From Erinaceus europaeus (Eukaryota; Chordata; Mammalia; Eulipotyphla; Erinaceidae), in contig NC_080171.1 in the NCBI RefSeq assembly GCF_950295315.1, positions 91,125,516 through 91,189,515 on the forward strand: 64,000 nucleotides of DNA. Direction: 5' to 3'. Shown here one piece after another: positions 41,506-51,116 of this stretch. The translations under genes were made by a program, and so were the position numbers. Numbering within the stretch: position 1 is the stretch's first letter; each line of letters starts with the position of its first letter. The notes under the pieces are model-generated. The model saw only the letters and a program-made list of their open reading frames with translations, ran no database searches and was not told the origin of the DNA.

Positions 41506-41571
41506 CTGATCTTTAAGACCACATCATTTGTGTTAATTTGTTACAGAACCTCTAAGAAGCAAACATATAAC

Positions 41572-41715
41572 ATTAATGACTTACTTAAGAAAAGGGTTTT
41601 GTATTGTTATGTGGAAAACTGAGAAATGTAATGCATGTACAAACTATTGTGTTTACTGGACTGCAAAATATCAATCCCCCAATAAAGGGGACAAAAATAT
41701 TAAAAAAAAAAAAAA
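41572..41715 (+). mobile_element. L1-a 3' end
   Basis: Sense copy of the last about 130 bp: 'gtggaaaactgagaaatgtaatgcatgtacaaactattgtg', then 'atatcaatcccccaataaagggg' and poly-A. Confidence 0.87.
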
Positions 41716-41744
41716 GGAAGAAAGAAATAAAGCAGGCAGGACCA

Positions 41745-41960
41745 TAGAAAAAGTGAGCAAAAAGATAAATAGACAGATAAATAGTTATATAAATAATAGC
41801 CAACCCATACCTATGACCTTGGGAGAACTAGTACAGTTTCCAATGGAGGGAAGGGGGACAGAGAACTCTGGTGGTGGGAACAGTGTGGAACTGTACCCCT
41901 GTTATCCTATAGTTTTGTAAGTCAATATTAAATCACTAATAAAAGTAGATTAAAAAAAAA
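41745..41960 (+). mobile_element. L1 3' end related to L1-b
   Basis: Sense copy: 'cttgggagaactagtacagtttccaatggagg', 'ggtggtgggaacagtgtggaactgtacccctgttatcctatagttttgtaagtcaatattaaatcac', then AATAAAAG and poly-A. Confidence 0.82.
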
Positions 41961-42689
41961 AGAAGAGGGTTTACAAAGAAGCTAGGCTTTGGCAATTCTG
42001 GTAGCATGAGTGACCTTGAGAAGTGTACTCTTCCATAAAGTTATAGGTGTAAAAATTTGATTGGAATTAATTCAAAAGAGTGTGAATTGTTATTCCATTT
42101 TAAATGGGAGGGAAAACAGTTATAGGAAAAAAAAAGGGGGGTAAATTAAACACGTGTCGTATTGATGGGAATAATGTAGCAAAGAAGCAAGGAGTGAGGA
42201 TGTAGTGGGGAGTGGAGACTGAGAGTGTCCTCAGGGGCTGGACTGATGAATGTAAGGAGAGGCTGGAGCATGGAGAGCTTCACCACTATGACAAGAGGAG
42301 AAGTAATGAGTGGGAGTGGACATGGATGACAAATGTGAAGGAACTTGTGCGATTTCTTTCTGATTGCTTGTATTGTCTTGGTGAAATAAGACTCAAAGAC
42401 TTCAGTTGAGATTGAGACTGAGGAGGAAGGCTGTAAATGGGTGGCAAGAAGGATGAAATGGCCATTTGGGAGAGTGAGGGATTGACTGTTTTGGGGGTCA
42501 CGTTGTTGTATGGCTGGGCATCCCAAAGAGCCAACTTGTGAGTGTGAATTCAAAATGAGCAGAGTCAGCAAGGTGTGTGTTTGCCACTTGTTAAATTCAA
42601 CTGCCAGCTTCAGGTTAAGAACACATGAAGAGTTATATTAAACTAGCAAGTGTAATGACAGAAAAGAACTGAACAAGGCAGTAGAGGTG
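41961..42689. other. Unique DNA
   Basis: Overlapping ORFs of up to 141 codons on both strands at 42146-42571 have no domain. No repeat recognised. Confidence 0.4.
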
Positions 42690-42845
42690 GGTTCAGTTAT
42701 CCATTGCTATATAATAAGCCTCCCCAATATTAGAGACTTAACTACAATAACCACTTTTTTCCTTGTGAATTTTCAACCATAGGCTGTGTTTGGATGGAGA
42801 CTGTTTGTCTGAAGTAGCTTGACTATGGCATGGGACGTCTACTTT
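42690..42845 (+). repeat. Ancient interspersed repeat fragment
   Basis: 'ggttcagttatccattgctatataataagcctccccaatattagagacttaactacaataacc' resembles a widespread old eutherian repeat. The family is not assigned. Confidence 0.5.
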
Positions 42846-42849
42846 ATTT

Positions 42850-43740
42850 ATTTATTTATTTATTTATGATTGACAAGTCTGTTGGATGAAAGGGGTACAA
42901 TTCCACACAATTTCCACCACTGGAGTACTATAATCCTTCCCTTCATTGGAAACTTTCCTATTCTCTATCCTTCTAGGAGTATGGACCAAAGATCTTTTTG
43001 GGGTGCAGAAGGTGAAAGGTCTGGCTTCTATAATTGTTTCTTCACTGGAGATGGGCATTGGCAGGTTGATCCATACTCCCAACCTGTTTCTATTTTTCCT
43101 TAGTGGAGCAGTGCTCTGAAGAGGTAAGGTTCCAGGACACATTGGTGGGTTCATCTGCCCAGGGATGTCAGGATGGCATCATGGTAGCACCTGAAACTTG
43201 GTGACTGAAATCATTAAAATATAAAGCAGAGGAAGTTGGGCAGTAGTGCAGCGGGTTAATGCAGGTGGTCCACGCGAAACTTCAGGACTGGTGTAAGCAT
43301 CCTGGTTCAAGCCCCCGGCTCCCCACCTGCAGGGGAGTCGCTTCACAGGTAGTGAGGCAGGTCTGCAAGTGTCTATCATTCTCTCCCCCCCCCCGTCTTT
43401 CCCTCCTCTCTCCATTTCTCTCTGTCCTATCCAACAATGAAGACAACAATAACTACAATAATAAAAAACCAACAAGGGCAACAAAAAGGGGGAATAAATA
43501 AATAAATAAATATTTTAAAAAAGATATAAAGCAGAACAAATCGTTTAATAATCAGGAACTTGTAGGTAAGAATATAGCAGATGAGATTTGGAGTCTCCAT
43601 TTTGGAAAAAGCTAAGAAATCTATTTTATATATATCCCAAGGGGTCCTTTACTTTGCTAAGTTTTGCCTGACCATGACAGCTAACATTCAGGTAGGCTAA
43701 AGGTATTGTCTGGGGAGATGGTGTCAGATTTGGACATAAA
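42850..43740 (-). mobile_element. L1-b 3' UTR, split by a SINE
   Basis: The reverse copy runs from its tail near 42850 through 'caattccacacaatttccaccactgg', 'ggagtatggaccaaagatc' and 'gatgggcattggcaggttgatccatactccc' to about 43220, then resumes at about 43526 ('gatataaagcagaacaaatcg') and ends near 43740 ('attgtctggggagatggtgtcag'). Confidence 0.88.
43229..43525 (+). mobile_element. SINE-A copy, full length
   Basis: Sense copy: 'ggaagttgggcagtagtgcagcgggttaatgcagg', 'ctggttcaagcccccggctccccacctgcaggggagtcgc', 'aggcaggtctgcaagtgtc', tail (AAAT)n. 'atataaagcaga' on both sides is the target duplication inside L1-b. Confidence 0.95.
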
Positions 43741-43744
43741 CGGT

Positions 43745-44405
43745 GTAGTAGACAGATAATTATTAAGACATCAGATCCTCATACTTGAAACCTGTAAATG
43801 CTACCTTATTAGGAAGAAGGACTTTTTCAGATGTGATTAAGTTAAGGATCTTGAGACAGAAAGGTCATCTCAGATTATCAGGTGGGTTCCAAAGGCATTC
43901 ACAAGTGTTCTTGCTGTTCTGGGTGTGGCACAGAGGATAAAATGTTGGGCTCTTAAGCGTAAGGTCCTGAGTTCAATCCCTGGCAGCACATATACCAGAG
44001 TGGTATCTCTTTCCTCCTTTCTTTCTATTTTTTTCTTCCTTCCTCCCTTCCTTCCTCTTTCTCTCTCTCTGTCTGTCACTAATAAATAAATAAAATATTT
44101 TAAAAAGTGTTCTTGTAAGAGAGAGATACAGGGAGAATTGATATATAGGAAGAGAGAGGAAATTTGGCCACAGGTGAAGGGATTGGAATGAAGAAGCTAG
44201 AAGCTACAAGCAAAGGAATGCAGCATGTGGTCAGAAGCTGTAAGAGGCAAAGAATGAATTCTCCTCTAGGCCCTAAAGCCTCCAAAAGAGGCTGATGACA
44301 TCTTGAGTTGTAGACTTTTACCATTCCTTACTGTGAGCAAATACGTTTCTGTTATTTTAAAGTATCCACTTTGTGGTAATTTGTTACAGCAGCCCTAGGG
44401 AAATT
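43745..44405 (+). repeat. Ancient eutherian interspersed repeat, split by a SINE-E
   Basis: 'gatgtgattaagttaaggatcttgagacag', 'agattatcaggtgggttcc', 'caaggaatgcagcatgtggtcagaagctg', 'gaattctcctctaggcc' and 'ttgtggtaatttgttacagcagcccta' follow a well-known old consensus, whose name I leave open. Confidence 0.65.
43915..44107 (+). mobile_element. SINE-E copy, full length
   Basis: Sense copy: 'gttctgggtgtggcacagaggataaaatgttgggctc', 'aggtcctgagttcaatccctggcagcacatataccagagtgg' (tRNA-like, B box AGTTCAATCCC), CT-rich part, (AATA)n tail. Target duplication 'aagtgttcttg' on both sides. Confidence 0.93.
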
Positions 44406-46481
44406 ATGCAGATGGTGACTCACATGGTTGGCAAGTTGTTTCTGTCCATCATCCAAGAGCCCAGCTGGCACTGAAGGTTGAGGACCTTCGTTCTTTTCAC
44501 ATGAACCTTTTGTGGAAAGGTGACTGGGTTCTAAGAGCAAGTACCCCAGGAAAACAAGACTGAACCTCTCTTATCTTTTATGGTTAGCCTTGGCATAATT
44601 TCTGCTGTAGCCTTAAGCCTCTTCCCCCTAGATCCAAGAAGAGGAAATTATATACCTCTCATTCTCAATGTACCTGTCAAATGGGGGATACTCTTGCAGT
44701 TAGTTTTTAGAATGTACAACCTGCCACCAGAGTAATGAATAAAAATAATAATGATGGTAGTTACTGTGAAGATGATGATGATGATGTGAAGGTGATGATG
44801 GTGGTGGTGGTGATGGCAGTGAAGATAGTGATGCCCGGCCATGACATTTTAGTTGGGCTGAGAGGGAAATGTGGAAAAATAGAGTAAAACACAGAGAAAA
44901 TGACAGAATCATTGGACCCTAAAACCCAGAGAAGTGAATGAATCATTGACATCAGAGAAAAGAATCCAGAGAATATATTTCTTGAAACCTAGGCTATATG
45001 GTGAGAACAATTACTGCTAGTGACAAAGTATACAGTATACTGTGAGTGACTGAAGTGTGACTTTGCTTTGGAACGAGTCAAACAATAGCAAATCAATCCC
45101 TTGAATAAAACACTTTTGTAAATATTGAAACTCGGTTTGTTGTATAAAGAGTGTCAGTGAAGTAAGGAGATAAAACCATTAGGGGCTCAGGAATAGTGAT
45201 CAGCAGTTCTATAAGAGGCTACAGAAAAGAGAAGTAGTGGCTTCTCTGAGTGATGGGGTTAGATTCAGAGTTGGAGGTTTTGTGGGTTTTAAGACTCTCT
45301 TTTGTTAATGTACAATTTTCAAAGGGTTCTTTTCCCCTCGGGGGGGCTGCTGGAAGGCCATAAAATAGCAACTTGTGGCTGGTTAAATAGGGATTTTCAT
45401 AGACTAGAATAAAGTACTGAAAGAAAAGCAAATAGGGAGGGTAAAGTGTATAGCTCAGGAGCCTCTTGGTCATCTATTTTGGCCTTGGCATTTTGAGTTG
45501 CTCAAGTTCATTAGCCTCTGCTAATTTATTTAGTGCTCTATGGTAAAGGAAATGTAATTGGATGGAAATAATCTGCAAATGGGGTGATTCATACCCTAAA
45601 CTGACAGGTTGGGATAAATGCATTTAGGGGAAGAAGAACATCTTCTTAACCCATCCAAAAATTTTATATGTAGGAGGAGAGAATTCCATAATCCAATGTT
45701 AATTTCTGATCATGTCCCTCTCTGAGATGCTGTCACTTGGGCACCTAAAGTCATCCCTCTTAGAGGCAGGATTTGGAAACGGCTGGTGCTCTCTTATCAT
45801 TTCATAAACAATGGGTTTCATTAGTCAGTTTCCTCTCTGGAAACATCAGAGGCTGAGCAGGCAACAGCGAGAGAGAGAAACGAGTACAAGAAAAGAATAT
45901 AAAAAAGAAAGAAAAGATAATCAATCATATAATTTTCATGGTGTGTGTGTGTGTTTAATGGAGTGATGAGAGGTAGATATGAGAGAGGAGAGAGGAAGAC
46001 CAAGACAAAAGACACAAGAAGGTAGAATACCATCAAATGACTTCAAAGATAAAGCAGTCATTTTTTGAAGCAAGGAAGAACAGAAGGAGGATCAAGTGGC
46101 AAAAGTCTTTGGAGAGAGTTCTGAGAAGGGAATTGACTCTCCAGTTGTGCCCTTATAGGAGAGAATTGGAATTAGTATGGAGGTGGGTATGACAAAAAGA
46201 CAAAGCACACAACATTCTACTATGTTGAGAATTTCCACTGGACTGCTCTGGAGAATGAACTCCTGGTTCCACACAGTATGATACTGTGTGAACATCATCA
46301 GACAGCACAAAGAGAGACCTCTAAAACTGCCTGAGATACTGTGTTATAGCAGAGGGCACTCAAAAAAAGTTCCTTCTCATAATCTTCTCTAATGCAGTCC
46401 ATGGACAAGTCATGTTGGTGCCATGTCCAAAAAAAAAAAAAAAATCCCAGAATGTCCACTTTTCCCATCTTTACAATGTGT
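44406..46481. other. Unique DNA
   Basis: About 2 kb without a recognised repeat apart from an imperfect GAT/GGT trinucleotide run at 44771-44820 and an A run at 46429-46443. No coding signal. Confidence 0.4.
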
Positions 46482-46950
46482 TGTTAAAATTTCATAAGGC
46501 TCTTGCCGGCTGGGCTGGCTTCACGGTGGGTAACAGAGACGCGGAGACAACGGCTGGGCAGGGAAGCTGTATTTCTTTATTCAGGAACAACGATTCATAA
46601 ACTAAGACAAACTAATCACCAAACAGAACTCTGCTGTCTCTTTGTGGCGGCACAAGCACTCTTTCATTTACTCTCGAACTCAGGAACCCTCGAACTCTCT
46701 CACTCAAGAACTCTGGAACTCTCTTACTCAGGAACCCTCTGAAACTCTGGCACTCTCGAACTCTCTCTTACTCTGTAACCCTGAAACTCTCGAACTCAGG
46801 AACTCTGGAAATCTCGGACTCAGGAACCCTCTCTCGGGGCCCCGCAGGCCCGTGAAATTAACAGGACTGATCCAATTCTCTTGGCGGGGGAGGGCTAGAA
46901 CAAACCAATGTAAAGCATACGACAACAATAGAATCCCACTCTAAGACATT
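46482..46950 (-). mobile_element. LTR, family 2, with internal minisatellite
   Basis: Reverse-orientation LTR whose 3' end reads TGTTAAAATTT on the plus strand at 46482. AATAAA is read on the minus strand near 46578-46583, and the U5 part ('ggctggcttcacggtgggtaacagag') is shared with the copy ending at 51116 and, more distantly, with family 1. U3 holds a degenerate array of 'gaactctggaactctcttactcaggaaccct' at 46671-46838. The 5' boundary near 46948 is inferred from similarity, and no clean target duplication was found. Confidence 0.8.
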
Positions 46951-47640
46951 GCCTCCTCCCACTTTTCTCTGTCTTCATTCTTCCTATTCTGTGATCAATT
47001 CTACTCACAGCAGCCTGGGAGACATAGTAAAGTATAAATGACAATATGGCGCTCTTTTTGCGACAAACAAACACCCTCCAGTGACCTTCTTTATTGTGAT
47101 TAGAATAAAATCCAAACTCCATCAAGGTCCATGGGACTGTGTGTCATCTGCTCTTGATCACCTCTGTTCTTAGCTCAGATCCTGTCCCTTGGAGAGTCAA
47201 GCACCTTTCCCAAACTGCATAGCATTATCAGCAGCAGAGCAAGATCAGCGAATCCTAGTCTCCTGCTTTGGCACTCTGGATTTTGGCTACAGGGAGCTGT
47301 TGACCATGATTTGTTTGTATTCAACTCAGGCAGGAAGCCCTGGGCCCAGTTTGGTTTGGATGTGCCCCTGGGCACAGCATATAAGTGGCAGCAGCTGGAG
47401 GTCATTATAGGCATGTGAGTCTCTCTTGCTCACACCTCCATCTGCAAACATTATCCTTGGAGCTTCAGCTGGGGTGGGGCACCCAAATGGCTGCTTCAGG
47501 TGCCAGCTTTCATGTCCCGCAGCCTCCTCTGAGGTTTCTAGACTTGGGCAGTCTGAACTGAGCCTGCCACTAGGAGAGTGGTGACAGGGCAAAAATCTCA
47601 TTGTCTCACCCAAATTGATGGGATTCTGGACTTAGCCAGA
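46951..47640. other. Unique DNA with a MIR
   Basis: A MIR-like fragment is at 47185-47285 ('gtcaagcacctttcccaaactgcatagc'). No coding signal. Confidence 0.5.
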
Positions 47641-48046
47641 TTTCTTTTTTAAAAATTTTTATTTATAAAAAGGAAACACTGACAAAATCATAGGATAAGA
47701 GGGGTATGACTCCACACAATTCCCACCACCAGAACTCCGTATCCCATGCCCTCCTCTGATAGCTTCCCTGTTCTTTATCCCTCTGGGAGTATTGGACCCA
47801 AGGTCATTGTGGGATGCAGAAGGTGGAAAGTCTGGCTTCTGTAATTGCTTCCCTGCTGAACATGGGCATTGACAGGTCTATCTATACTCTCAGCCTGTCT
47901 CTCTCTTGCCCTAGTGGGATGGTGCTCTGGGGAAGTGGGGCTCCAGGACACATTGATAGGGTCATCTGCCCAGGGAAATCCAGTTGGCATCATATTAGCA
48001 TCTGGAACCTGGTGGCTGAAAAAAGAGTTAACCTATAAAGCTAGAT
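47641..48046 (-). mobile_element. L1-b 3' end
   Basis: Reverse copy with the tail 'aaaatttttatttataaaaaggaaacactgacaaaatcatagg' and body to 'ctggtggctgaaaaaagagttaacctataaagc'. It contains the recurrent 74-codon plus-strand ORF (47814-48038), antisense to the L1. Confidence 0.93.
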
Positions 48047-48299
48047 TTCTATCGTGGTATGTCTCAGAGGAAGCTGGACTATCAATTCTCTTACGGGACA
48101 TTCTGTGTGTATGTGAGGTGTGCTTTGGAGAAGCCATGAGCAATTGTGTGTATGTGTGTGTGTTAGAAGACACATAAATTCAACATACTGCCTTGTGGCA
48201 TAATGTTCCAAAAAATAGTGAAAAAAAAAAAAATTCAAGCAAACTTGAAAAAAATATAGTAGCCAAACTGTCTCTAGATATTTTAATAGAAAATATCAT

Positions 48300-48425
48300 T
48301 ACATCTACCAAGGTTATTGCTAGGGTTAGGTACCTGAACTATGAATCCATTGCTCCTGATGGTCTTTTTCCCCCCTTCCAGAGAGAGAAAAATTGAAAGG
48401 AAGTGGGGGGAGGAAGGAGATAGAG

Positions 48426-48493
<68 letters not shown>

Positions 48494-48620
48494 AGAGAGA
48501 GATATCTTTAGAACTGCTTCATTGCCTGTGAAGCTTTCCTCCTGCAGGTGGGAACTAGGAGTTTGGACCAAGCTTGCAATACGTGAACTCTACCAAAAGT
48601 ACCACTTCCCAGCCACTCTT
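48300..48620 (-). mobile_element. SINE-B copy with long (AT)n
   Basis: The reverse copy has 'caaggttattgctagggttaggtacctgaactatgaatcc', a GA block, an (AT)n run at 48428-48491, and 'gtgaagctttcctcctgcaggtgggaactagg'. Confidence 0.83.
48428..48491. repeat. (AT)n microsatellite
   Basis: A perfect alternating TA tract of about 32 units, self-complementary and able to extrude as a hairpin. Confidence 0.97.
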
Positions 48621-48624
48621 TTAG

Positions 48625-48785
48625 GTATTTGAGAACTATGGTGGTTGCCAAGGGTGGGGAACATAGAACTTTGGTGGCAGGTGCAGTGAATTGTACACAC
48701 AGAAATACATGGATGTGAAATTATATTCTGGAAATCTTTTAACTTCATTGAAAATAGCCAGTAATAAAAATTACAAATAAAATAA
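48625..48785 (+). mobile_element. L1 3'-end fragment, old
   Basis: 'gagaactatggtggttgccaagggtggggaacatagaactttggtgg' is shared with 13715-13760 and followed by an A-rich end. Confidence 0.5.
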
Positions 48786-48920
48786 TCTACTTTCACTTTC
48801 GGATCCATGAAGCCTCCATAGTTCACTGGAAATGTAGGTAAGAAAAATCATCTCTGAGTTTAAAAGTTTGAGACATTAAATCAATTTTTTCCCTATCACA
48901 TTAATTAGTGCTTTATATGA

Positions 48921-49305
48921 CTGAAAAATAACAGGAGTATACATAAATACCATTCCCACCACCAAAAAACTGTGTCCCATCCCCCACCCCTGCTCTGTGA
49001 AGCCAAGCACCCACCCTCAACCACAACCCAGGGTTTTTACTTTGGTGCCCTACTCCAAATTCAGTCAAATCATACTTTGAGTTTCCCTTTCTGTTCTTAT
49101 TTCTCAACTTCTTTTTTTTTTTAATTTATTCCTTTATTGGGGAATTAATGTTTTACATTCAACAGTAAATACAATAGTTTGTACATGCATAACGTTCCCC
49201 AATTTCTCAACTTCTGTTGACGAGTGGGATCACCCCATACTCATCTTTATCTTTCTGACTTACCTTACTTAACATAATTTTGTCAGTGTTTCATTTTTAT
49301 AAATA
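48921..49305 (-). mobile_element. L1-b 3' UTR start and ORF2 end, split by L1-a
   Basis: The outer reverse copy spans 48921-49111 ('ataaataccattcccaccaccaaaaaactgtg', 'ttttactttggtgccctactcc') and 49204-49305 ('tctgttgacgagtgggatcaccccatactcatc', 'gacttaccttacttaacataatt'), the inverse of 59400-59640. Confidence 0.88.
49112..49203 (-). mobile_element. L1-a 3' end nested in L1-b
   Basis: A short 5'-truncated reverse copy ('ttcctttattggggaattaatgttttacattcaacag...gtacatgcataacgttcccc'). The duplication ATTTCTCAACTTCT on both sides shows L1-a was active after this L1-b had inserted. Confidence 0.94.
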
Positions 49306-49329
49306 AAATAAAAATTAAAAAATTTAAAA

Positions 49330-49440
49330 AGTGGTCTAAGAGTGATGACCAGGCCAAAGTGATGCCTGGTTCTTTCTCTCTCTTCTCCTATCTTTCTCGT
49401 TAACAAATAAGTAAACTCATTAAAAAATGAAATAAAAAGA
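49330..49440 (+). mobile_element. SINE-E fragment
   Basis: 'aaagtgatgcctggttctttctctctcttctcctatctttctcgttaacaaataagtaaac' is the tail half of a sense SINE-E. Confidence 0.75.
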
Positions 49441-49684
49441 AAAATCATCTGTTTATAGTTCTGTCTCTTCCTACCCCCTCACCTGTCTTTCTATAGATAG
49501 ATATAAAGAAAGTAGTCTATGCATGATTTTAAAATACATGACATTTCCAGGGATGCAACTACTCGGAAAACCAAAGGTCAACTGTAGTTTTGCTCAAAGG
49601 CTTACCAAGAGTTTTTCATCATTTCAGAAAATTATGCTGTGAACGGCAAAGCACCGTGAAATTTTTTTGAATGATCAAAATGTT
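49441..49684. other. Unique DNA
   Basis: Nothing recognised. Confidence 0.35.
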
Positions 49685-49822
49685 CTTTTTTATTATTTTA
49701 TTTATAAAAAGGAAACACTGACAAAACCAGACATCACTCTTGTACATATGCTGCCAGGGACTGAACTTGGGACCTCCTGCTTGAGAGTCCAGTGCTTTAT
49801 CCACTGTGCCACCTCCTAGACT
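49685..49822 (-). mobile_element. Chimeric SINE-E / L1-b tail
   Basis: On the minus strand a SINE-E head and body (from 'gtggcacagtggataaagcac' at about 49812 to 'agagtgatgtctggtt' at about 49727) passes directly into an L1-b 3' tail ('ttgtcagtgtttcctttttataaataaaataat', 49727-49690) in place of the normal SINE-E tail. It sits at the tail of the L1-b beginning at 49828. Confidence 0.7.
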
Positions 49823-49827
49823 ACTTT

Positions 49828-50640
49828 TTAAAATTATTTTTATTTTATTTATAAAAAGGAAACACTGACAAAAACCATAGGATAAGAAGGATGCAACTCT
49901 ACACAACTCCCACAATCAGAACTCCATATCTCATCCCCTCCCCTGATTGCTTTACTATTCTTTATCCCTCTGGGAATATGGACCCAAGGTGGTTGTGGGA
50001 TGCAGAAAGTTGAAGGTCTGGCTTCTGTAATTGCTTCCCCGCTGAACATGGGTGTTGACAGGTCAATCCATACTCCCAGCCTGTCTCTCTTTTTCCTTAG
50101 TTGGATGGGCTTCTGGAGAATCGGAGCTCCAGGACACACTGGTGGGGTCATCTGTTCAGGGAAGTCTGGTTGGCATCATGCTAGCATTTGGAATCTGGTG
50201 GCTGAAAAGAGAATTAACATATAAAGCCAAGCAAGTTGTTGACTAATCATGAATTTAAAGGCTGGAGCAGTGCAGATAAAGAGTTGGGGGGTAGGGCTAT
50301 CTCCGTTTTGCAGATAGCTAGTAGGCATATTTTAGTTATATTCCAAAGGGCCTGTGACTATACTAGTTTTTTTTTCCCTGAGCTTGAAATCTGATATGCA
50401 GTTGGATCCTAATTATTGTCTGGGGAGATGATGTCATGGCTGGAAAAAGGGCCAGAAAGATGGTTCAGGGAAGAGAGTAGCTCCCAAATATTAAAAAGGT
50501 GTATTAATATTATTGACTGTACACACCATAGATTTGATCTGAGGCCCATATTAAGCTTAGGAGCCTATGTAACCTCTGCATCCACTCCTTTTCTCAGCAC
50601 CTCCCTAGCCCAAAGGGTAAACCAAGGCAAAGAGATTTGA
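49828..50640 (-). mobile_element. L1-b 3' UTR
   Basis: Long reverse copy from tail 'ttatttttattttatttataaaaaggaaacactgac' to at least 50460 ('attgtctggggagatgatgtcatggctgg'), probably on to about 50640. It contains the recurrent antisense ORF at 50000-50224. Confidence 0.88.
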
Positions 50641-50648
50641 ACACCCAC

Positions 50649-50783
50649 CTGACTCCCTACCAGCGCTGTCCCGGGACTCACCGGAGGCTGCTTGCACGGC
50701 CGGCCTTGCCCTCGCTTCTCTGTGCCATCCTTTTCCTGCTTGGAGGCCAAGGGCTGGCTGGACTTTGAGCTGGACTCACTCAT
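50649..50783 (-). pseudogene. HMGA1: HMGA1 first coding exon, isolated and mutated
   Basis: On the minus strand an ATG at 50783 opens 45 codons beginning MSESSSKSSQPLASKQEKDG and ending PGTALVGSQ, which I recognise as the N-terminus of HMGA1, a chromatin protein that binds AT-rich DNA through AT-hooks. After the last codon comes CAG/GTGGGT, a canonical donor, so the match stops at the known exon end. The internal donor used for the shorter isoform (CCG/GTGAGT) is also present. Two arginines of AT-hook 1 are changed (R26Q and R30C), both compatible with CpG decay. Upstream there is no splice acceptor, only an A-rich AAAGAGAAAGAGAAAG and then LTR sequence. No other HMGA1 exon was found. It is best read as a genomic or unspliced copy of one exon, not a spliced retrocopy; a live gene cannot be excluded without mapping. 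Confidence 0.88.
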
Positions 50784-50799
50784 CTTTCTCTTTCTCTTT

Positions 50800-51116
50800 T
50801 TTTTTTTTACATTAGGTTGTTCTAGCTCTCCCCCTGCCAAGAAAATTGGATCAGTCCTGCTAGTTTCGCTGGCCCGCTTGGCCCCGCCCCAAGGAACCCC
50901 GAGAGGATTCCAGAGTTCCAGAGTTTGAGAGTGCTTGGCGCCGTCGCAGGGCAAAGAGGCAGCAGAGTTCTGTTTGGTGATTAGTTTGGGTTAGTTTATG
51001 AATAGTTGTTCCTGAATAAAGAAATACAGCTTCCCTGCCCAGCCGTATGTCTCTGGTCGTCTCTGTTACCCTCCCGTGAAGTTAGCCCGGACAGCTGGAG
51101 CCTCCAAATTTTAACA
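50800..51116 (+). mobile_element. LTR, family 2, 5'-truncated
   Basis: Sense copy starting within U3 ('ttacattaggttgttctagctctccccctgcc'), with AATAAA near 51015-51020 ('ttcctgaataaagaaatacagc'), U5 'tctctgttaccctcccgtgaagttagcccgg' and terminal AAATTTTAACA. The first about 40 bp present in the 46482 copy are missing, and the break coincides with the A/T-rich edge of the HMGA1 exon. Confidence 0.85.

Larger units (their letters stand above)
40540..41570 (+). repeat. Ancient eutherian interspersed repeat, split by SINEs
   Basis: 'ttcttttcagatttaattaagctagaatgagg', 'aggccagaagctactagaaggtggaagaggcc' and, after the SINE block, 'gtgttaatttgttacagaacctc' belong to one old repeat. A better copy is at 43745-44405. 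Family name not assigned. Confidence 0.55.

Noticed and set aside
42146..42571. 141-codon minus-strand ORF
   Set aside because: Three overlapping frames on both strands are open over the same span; the composition is not protein-like and no family was recognised.
46482..51116. The two family 2 LTRs as ends of one provirus
   Set aside because: They are in opposite orientation, and the DNA between them is unique sequence, L1 and SINEs without retroviral genes.
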